18,883 bases of DNA. Source: Hydrogenimonas sp. (GTDB lineage Bacteria > Campylobacterota > Campylobacteria > Campylobacterales > Hydrogenimonadaceae). The stretch spans positions 1 to 18,883 of the forward strand of contig NZ_JAOZOZ010000018.1 of NCBI RefSeq assembly GCF_029933015.1. The letters are read 5' to 3'. The position numbers and the translations under genes are program-made. The notes under the pieces were generated by a model that saw only the letters and a list, made by a program, of their open reading frames with translations, did no database searches and was not told where the DNA came from. Every line of letters starts with the position of its first letter. Within the stretch, counting starts at the first letter, position 1. Below are positions 14,208 to 18,883 of this stretch, in pieces.

Positions 14208-16262
14208 TTGAAACAGTGGAGCTTCAAATACGAAAATCTCCGGCAACTCGAAGCTTTCGCGAGCGACAACCGGCTCGACGAAAGAGCGACGCTGTTGATT
14301 CAGATCACATCCGGGATCCTGGATATTCCCCGTCTTCGGACGATTCACGAGGAGCTGCGACGGGTTTTTCCCACCGCACTGATCACGGGGATGGGAAGTG
14401 CCCTGCAGATGGATGGGGGAGAGTTTTTCGAGGATGAAACGGTCCTGACCTTCACCAGGTTCGATAAGAGCAGGATTTCGGAGTGGAGCCTCTCTTTCGA
14501 TCGAACGGAGGGATTCGAACCCGAACGACTCGCCGACATACTCGCCTCCCAGGTGGAGGAGGATACGAAAGGGATTCTGCTCTATACCAACACGGTCACC
14601 TCCGATATCGAGGGTTTGATCATCGCATGCCAGAAACGGATCGAGATTCCCATATTTGGCGGGCTTGCCACCTCTTTCGATCCCGACAACCCTTCTCCCT
14701 ACGTCGTTTCCACAGGGAAAATATACGACGAAGATGCCATCGTCGCGATATTTATGTCGGGGAAGGATCTGCTCTTGCGGCCCGATTGTCTGCAGGCATG
14801 GGAGTCGATCGGAAAAGAGTTTACCGTGACACGTGCCGAAGGTCGGAAGCTCTGCGAAGTGGATGGCCAGAGCATCATGGATGTCTATTCGAAATATTTC
14901 GGCCCGCTGACGAAAGAGAGACTCCTCTATCTCTCTTTGGCACACCCTTTTTTGAGACATTCGAAGGAGTTTGGCGAGGTTTCGCGGGTCCTATTGGAGT
15001 ACGACGGCACCTGCGGCGTCTATACCGGCGCTTTCAAGGAGGGGGAGAAGGTGCAGATCGGTTTCGGCAACTACAAGAGTATGATCGACTGCACCAAAAC
15101 CAACCCCGAAATCTTCGCCCAGACACCGACGGAGGTCTTCTGGGGGTTTGTCTGTATCTCCTACACCCGGGGATATGCGGATCTGCTCAAAAAGTCGATG
15201 GAACCCTACCTGAGGAATCTACCCTCGATCTTTTTCGTCGTCACATTCGGAGAGTTCGGTTACGTCGACGGGCGCAACTCCTTTTTGAACAACACGATCG
15301 TAAGAATCCATCTGAGCGAAGATCCCGAGGCCCGGTTCGTCGTCGATCCGATCGACGTGAAACTCGATGAAAAAGACAGGCTGCTCGAGACCCTTTCGAC
15401 ACTCGTGACGTCCAGCAGCCGGGAGATCATCGAGCTCAACCGCTACCTGGAGGAGGAGGTCAGAAAGAGGACGAAGGAGCTGGCCGACCTGAACGCCTCC
15501 CTGGCGAAGCGGATCGAGCAGGAGGTGAGAAAGAACCGGGAGAAAGACAAAATGCTCTACCACCAGTCGAAGCTGGCGGCGATGGGAGAGATGATCAGCA
15601 ACATCGCCCACCAGTGGCGGCAGCCTCTGAACATCATCGCCCTCGTGATGCAGGATCTGGCCATCAAATCGAAAATGGGGCTTCTCTCTCCGGAGATGAT
15701 TCTCCTGGCGGAGAAAAAGATCAACGAAACGCTCAAATATCTCTCCGACACGATCGACGACTTCAGAAGCTTCGCCGCGATGGGAGAGGAGCCTGCCAAG
15801 CCGGGCCGGTTCGAAGTGGGCAGGGCGGTCCGTGATGCGATGCGGCTTGTCTCCGTCGTTCTCGAGGATGTCGACATACGTCTTCAGCTCGATCTGCCCG
15901 AAAGGGAGTGCGCCGTGACGGGACGGGCGAACGATTTCAAACAGGTGCTTTTGAATCTCGTCTACAACGCCATCGACGTCTTGAAAGACAAGGCGGTGAA
16001 GAATCCGACCATAAGAATCGGTATACGGTGCGACAAAGAGGTCATCGTCTATGTCCAGGACAATGGAGGCGGAATCGAGGAGGGGCTGATCGACAAGATT
16101 TTCGAACCCTATTTCACGACGAAGTATCAGGCGAGGGGTACCGGGCTCGGTCTTTATATGTCGAAGATGATCGTCGAAAAGAGGCTGGGCGGAGAGATCG
16201 TCGCCAGAAACCGGCTCGATGGCGCCTGTTTCGAGATAAAACTGCCGCTGGCAGCGTATTGA
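14208..16262 (+). CDS. cytoplasmic FIST-domain sensor histidine kinase 1
   Basis: This 684-aa protein starts at TTG 14208, preceded by AAAAGGAAA. The start is supported by the paralogue immediately downstream, whose ATG-initiated protein also begins MKQW. Residues about 25-225 form a FIST N-terminal domain and about 226-370 a FIST_C domain, thought to sense small ligands. A charged coiled coil (about 405-455) leads to the dimerisation/phosphotransfer helix with H468 in NIAHQWRQPLN. The ATPase follows: N-box LLNLVYNAID (N583/N587), DNGGG (618-622), FEPYFTT and GTGLG (644-648). No transmembrane segment or receiver domain is seen, so it is a soluble sensor kinase. It probably heads a two-gene operon with kinase 2 (10-bp gap) and faces a convergent response regulator. 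The ligand is unknown. Confidence 0.9.
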   Translation: MKQWSFKYENLRQLEAFASDNRLDERATLLIQITSGILDIPRLRTIHEELRRVFPTALITGMGSALQMDGGEFFEDETVLTFTRFDKSRISEWSLSFDRTEGFEPERLADILASQVEEDTKGILLYTNTVTSDIEGLIIACQKRIEIPIFGGLATSFDPDNPSPYVVSTGKIYDEDAIVAIFMSGKDLLLRPDCLQAWESIGKEFTVTRAEGRKLCEVDGQSIMDVYSKYFGPLTKERLLYLSLAHPFLRHSKEFGEVSRVLLEYDGTCGVYTGAFKEGEKVQIGFGNYKSMIDCTKTNPEIFAQTPTEVFWGFVCISYTRGYADLLKKSMEPYLRNLPSIFFVVTFGEFGYVDGRNSFLNNTIVRIHLSEDPEARFVVDPIDVKLDEKDRLLETLSTLVTSSSREIIELNRYLEEEVRKRTKELADLNASLAKRIEQEVRKNREKDKMLYHQSKLAAMGEMISNIAHQWRQPLNIIALVMQDLAIKSKMGLLSPEMILLAEKKINETLKYLSDTIDDFRSFAAMGEEPAKPGRFEVGRAVRDAMRLVSVVLEDVDIRLQLDLPERECAVTGRANDFKQVLLNLVYNAIDVLKDKAVKNPTIRIGIRCDKEVIVYVQDNGGGIEEGLIDKIFEPYFTTKYQARGTGLGLYMSKMIVEKRLGGEIVARNRLDGACFEIKLPLAAY

Positions 16263-16272
16263 CGGGACGGAA

Positions 16273-18324
16273 ATGAAACAGTGGAACCATGATTATATCG
16301 ATGTCGAGGGGTTGAAAAAATTTGTCGAACGGGAAAAAATAACAAGCTATGAGGTGGTTCTGGTACAGGTGAGCAGCGGAGTGACGGAACCTTCCCGTAT
16401 CGACGAAGTGCGCAGAGCGATCGTCGACGTGCTTCCCCATGCCATCGTCGCCGGAGCCAGCAGCGTGTTGCAGTTCGCTGCGCCGAAACTCGTGAGAAAC
16501 CGTATCGTTCTGGGGATCACAGCCTTTGAAAAGAGCCGTATCTCGCTGTTCGAGCACGGCTTCGACTCCGATACACGGCGCGATCCGGCCCAAATGGCCG
16601 AGATGCTCGCCCGATATATCGAAGAAGATACCAAAGGGATCCTGCTTCTTACCAATACGGTCCGATTCGATACCGAAGCGCTCATCAGGGAGAGCAACAG
16701 ACGTTTTCCCCACATTCCCATCTTCGGCGGCATCGCATCCGACAGGGAACCTTTCGAGAACTTCATCGTTTTCACCCAAAACCGCATCTATCTGGACGAG
16801 GGTATGGTGGCCGTGGTGATGCACGGGGAGTCCTTGAGTATCGCCTGCAACTACTTTTTCGACTGGGAACCCATCGGCCGGGAGTTCACGGTGACCAAGG
16901 CGAAGGGACGATGCCTCTACGAACTCGACGGTGAGGCGATCATCGACGTCTATGAGAAGTATTTCGGCCCACTGGACAAGGAGAAGCTTCTCAAGCTCTC
17001 GCTGTCGCATCCGCTCATCAGGCGTTCAAAAGAGTTCGGTCCGGTGGCACGGGCGCTGCTGGAGATCGATGACGAAAAAGGTTTCTTTACAGGGGAGTTC
17101 GAAGAGGGCGAGAAGGTGCAGATAGGTTTCGGCCACTACAAACGGATGATGAGTCGTTACGAGATCATTCCGGAAGTCTACCGCTCCATTCCTTCGGAAG
17201 CGTTGTGGTTTTTCATCTGTATCTCCTACCAGTACGGATATCTCGGGATACTCAACGCTTCCGCCACCTTTTATGAAGAGACGGAGAAGATCCATGCACT
17301 CTTGACCTTCGGGGAATTCAGCCACAAAGAGGGATCCAACCGTTTTCTCAACTTCACCCTGACGCGGGTGGCTCTGAGCGAAGATCCGGATGCGAGGATC
17401 AAGCTCAATCTGACCGAAGTGAAAAACGATCCGAAAGACGAACTTCTGGCGACGCTTTCGACACTGGTGGCCTCCAGCAGCCATGAAATCATGGAACTCA
17501 ACCGTCACCTGGAAAAAGAGGTCGAAGAGCGTACGAAAGAGCTGGCGGAACTCAACGCCTCTTTGGAGAAGCGAATCGACCAGGAGGTGAGGAAAAACCG
17601 GGAAAAAGACAAGATGCTCTATCATCAGTCGAAACTGGCCGCGATGGGGGAGATGATAAGCAACATCGCCCACCAGTGGCGCCAGCCTCTGAACATCATC
17701 GCCCTGGTGATGCAGGATCTCTCGCTCAAGACCCAGATTGGAAATCTCTCCTCCTCGGCCATCTCCAATGCGGAGAAGAAGATCAACGAGACACTCAAAT
17801 ACCTCTCGGACACGATAGACGATTTCAGAAGTTTCGCTTCCAAAGGCGAGGCCTATGCCCACCCCGGGGCCCTGGAGGTATGCAATACGGTCCGGGAGAC
17901 GGTGCGGCTGGTATCGATCGTACTGGAAGACGAGAAGATCAGGCTGAAACTCTCGCTGCCTGAGCGGGAGAGTGTCGTCGAGGGAAGCCCCAACGACCTC
18001 AAGCAGGTGCTTTTGAATCTGGTCTACAACGCCATCGACGTTTTCAGGGAGCGGCATGTCGAGAACCCCTGGATCAAGATCGAAGTGAAGTATGTCAATA
18101 AAAGAGTCTATATCATCGTCCGTGATAACGGTGGAGGGATCGATCCGGAGATCATCGACAAGATTTTCGAGCCCTATTTCACGACAAAATACAAAGCGAG
18201 AGGAACGGGTCTGGGACTCTATATGTCCAAAATGATTGTAGAAAAAAGATTGAAAGGGAAGATCAGCGCCCGCAACACGCGTAGCGGGGCTGCCTTCTGG
18301 ATAGAACTGCCGATTATGGCTTGA
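16273..18324 (+). CDS. cytoplasmic FIST-domain sensor histidine kinase 2
   Basis: This 683-aa tandem paralogue of the preceding kinase is colinear along its whole length, with only single-residue offsets. It has a FIST domain (about 25-225), FIST_C (about 226-370), coiled coil, H467 in NIAHQWRQPLN, N-box LLNLVYNAID, DNGGG (618-622) and GTGLG (644-648). The ATG at 16273 lies 10 bases after the kinase 1 stop, with GGGACGGA as ribosome site. The block from about residue 437 to 483 is identical to kinase 1, whereas the FIST halves differ widely, pointing to a common output with different inputs. No membrane segment is seen. Its stop overlaps the 3' end of the convergent response-regulator gene by 11 bp. 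Confidence 0.9.
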   Translation: MKQWNHDYIDVEGLKKFVEREKITSYEVVLVQVSSGVTEPSRIDEVRRAIVDVLPHAIVAGASSVLQFAAPKLVRNRIVLGITAFEKSRISLFEHGFDSDTRRDPAQMAEMLARYIEEDTKGILLLTNTVRFDTEALIRESNRRFPHIPIFGGIASDREPFENFIVFTQNRIYLDEGMVAVVMHGESLSIACNYFFDWEPIGREFTVTKAKGRCLYELDGEAIIDVYEKYFGPLDKEKLLKLSLSHPLIRRSKEFGPVARALLEIDDEKGFFTGEFEEGEKVQIGFGHYKRMMSRYEIIPEVYRSIPSEALWFFICISYQYGYLGILNASATFYEETEKIHALLTFGEFSHKEGSNRFLNFTLTRVALSEDPDARIKLNLTEVKNDPKDELLATLSTLVASSSHEIMELNRHLEKEVEERTKELAELNASLEKRIDQEVRKNREKDKMLYHQSKLAAMGEMISNIAHQWRQPLNIIALVMQDLSLKTQIGNLSSSAISNAEKKINETLKYLSDTIDDFRSFASKGEAYAHPGALEVCNTVRETVRLVSIVLEDEKIRLKLSLPERESVVEGSPNDLKQVLLNLVYNAIDVFRERHVENPWIKIEVKYVNKRVYIIVRDNGGGIDPEIIDKIFEPYFTTKYKARGTGLGLYMSKMIVEKRLKGKISARNTRSGAAFWIELPIMA

Positions 18325-18868
18325 TGTTGTAGAACGATTTGAGTGCGCGGATGATCATCGCGTTTTTGGAGATGCGCTCGACCTTCGCATCGGCATGCAC
18401 GCGGTCGTAGAGATCCATCGGCAGGGTGATCGAGAAGGTTTTGGTTTCGATCTTCTTGCGTTTGGCGATCGTCTGGTTGATGTTTTTGAGCAGATCGATG
18501 ATCTTGTTGGAATCGATCGGTTTCTGGATGAAACTGTCGACGCCGATCTTGATCGCTTCGGAAATCTTGCTCATGTCGTTGCTGGCCGAAATGATGACAA
18601 TGATCTGATCCGGATTGATCTCACGGATCTTTCGGGCAAGCTCCAGGCCGTCCATACCGGGCAGAATGATATCGATGAAGACGACGTCCGGCTTTTTCTT
18701 CTTGTAGATTTCCAGGGCATCTTCGGCGTTCATGGCCGAATCGACCGAATTGAAGAAGTTACTGAAGGTCGAAACCATCAGCTCGTTCGCCTCTTTTTCA
18801 TCCTCTACGACCAAAGCGTTGAGTTTTTTGGTTTCGTTAGCGATCTTGACGATATCGTTATCGATCAT
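18314..18868 (-). CDS. response regulator with receiver and ribbon-helix-helix domains
   Basis: This 184-aa protein has a receiver domain at about residues 16-133: acidic pocket E22/D23, phosphoacceptor D66 in VVFIDIILPG, S94 and K116 in FIQKPI. After a basic linker, residues about 143-182 (TFSITLPMDLYDRV...SKNAMIIRALKSFY) look like a CopG/Arc-type ribbon-helix-helix: a beta strand with alternating polar residues, then two helices. This would make it a phosphorylation-controlled DNA-binding protein with an uncommon output domain. The start at 18868 has AAGGAG 7 bases upstream on the minus strand. The 3' end overlaps FIST kinase 2 tail to tail by 11 bp. It is the obvious candidate partner of the two kinases, but this rests on position only. 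Confidence 0.88.
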   Translation of the reverse strand: MIDNDIVKIANETKKLNALVVEDEKEANELMVSTFSNFFNSVDSAMNAEDALEIYKKKKPDVVFIDIILPGMDGLELARKIREINPDQIIVIISASNDMSKISEAIKIGVDSFIQKPIDSNKIIDLLKNINQTIAKRKKIETKTFSITLPMDLYDRVHADAKVERISKNAMIIRALKSFYNIKP

Positions 18869-18883
18869 GATGTGACTCCTTGT

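Noticed and set aside
14208..18324. Tandem kinases as an assembly duplication artefact
   Set aside because: The two copies differ extensively in the FIST halves and at many third codon positions, so they are distinct genes.

Overview
The window reads as chromosomal DNA of a GC-rich member of the Campylobacterota (formerly Epsilonproteobacteria), probably a free-living chemolithotrophic lineage of the Hydrogenimonas / Nitratifractor / Sulfurovum / Sulfurimonas kind. This placement is inferred from protein style: a PycB/OadA-type carboxyltransferase with RDGFQS and KDASGTSNP signatures, a stand-alone CetB-like PAS protein, cytoplasmic histidine kinases with an HQWRQPLN H-box, and T-rich promoters with TAAAAT-like -10 boxes. 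Coding density is very high and no gap exceeds 200 bp. No insertion sequence, prophage, CRISPR array or rRNA is visible.

Layout. Positions 1-2635 (+) carry the L-lactate oxidation operon lutA (5' truncated by the window edge), lutB and lutC, with ATGA overlaps. A 7-bp tandem repeat and a weak hairpin separate it from convergent lhgO (L-2-hydroxyglutarate oxidase, minus). Upstream of lhgO and also on minus is a malic enzyme, with a UUCG-loop terminator and a 10-bp-arm palindrome between the two. Divergent from the malic enzyme is a five-gene plus-strand operon: oadG, oadA, oadB (sodium-pumping oxaloacetate decarboxylase), an AI-2E/PerM-family permease and a secreted Sel1-repeat protein, closed by a clear intrinsic terminator at 10912-10932. 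Next come a CetB-like Aer-type PAS protein, tRNA-Leu(CAG) on minus, hisD on plus, and mutY on minus convergent to hisD.

The last 4.7 kb is a signalling block. Two tandem, full-length FIST-domain histidine kinases (684 and 683 aa) share an almost identical dimerisation/phosphotransfer region but have diverged FIST sensor domains. They converge on, and overlap by 11 bp, a response regulator that joins a receiver domain to a C-terminal ribbon-helix-helix DNA-binding domain.

Together the first 9 kb converge on pyruvate: lactate (LutABC), malate (malic enzyme) and oxaloacetate (OadGAB) all feed it, while 2-hydroxyglutarate is returned to 2-oxoglutarate. The malic enzyme and oad operon share one 198-bp intergenic region with a candidate operator. 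The most unusual item is the two-kinase FIST system with the REC-RHH regulator. Its partnership is inferred from position only.
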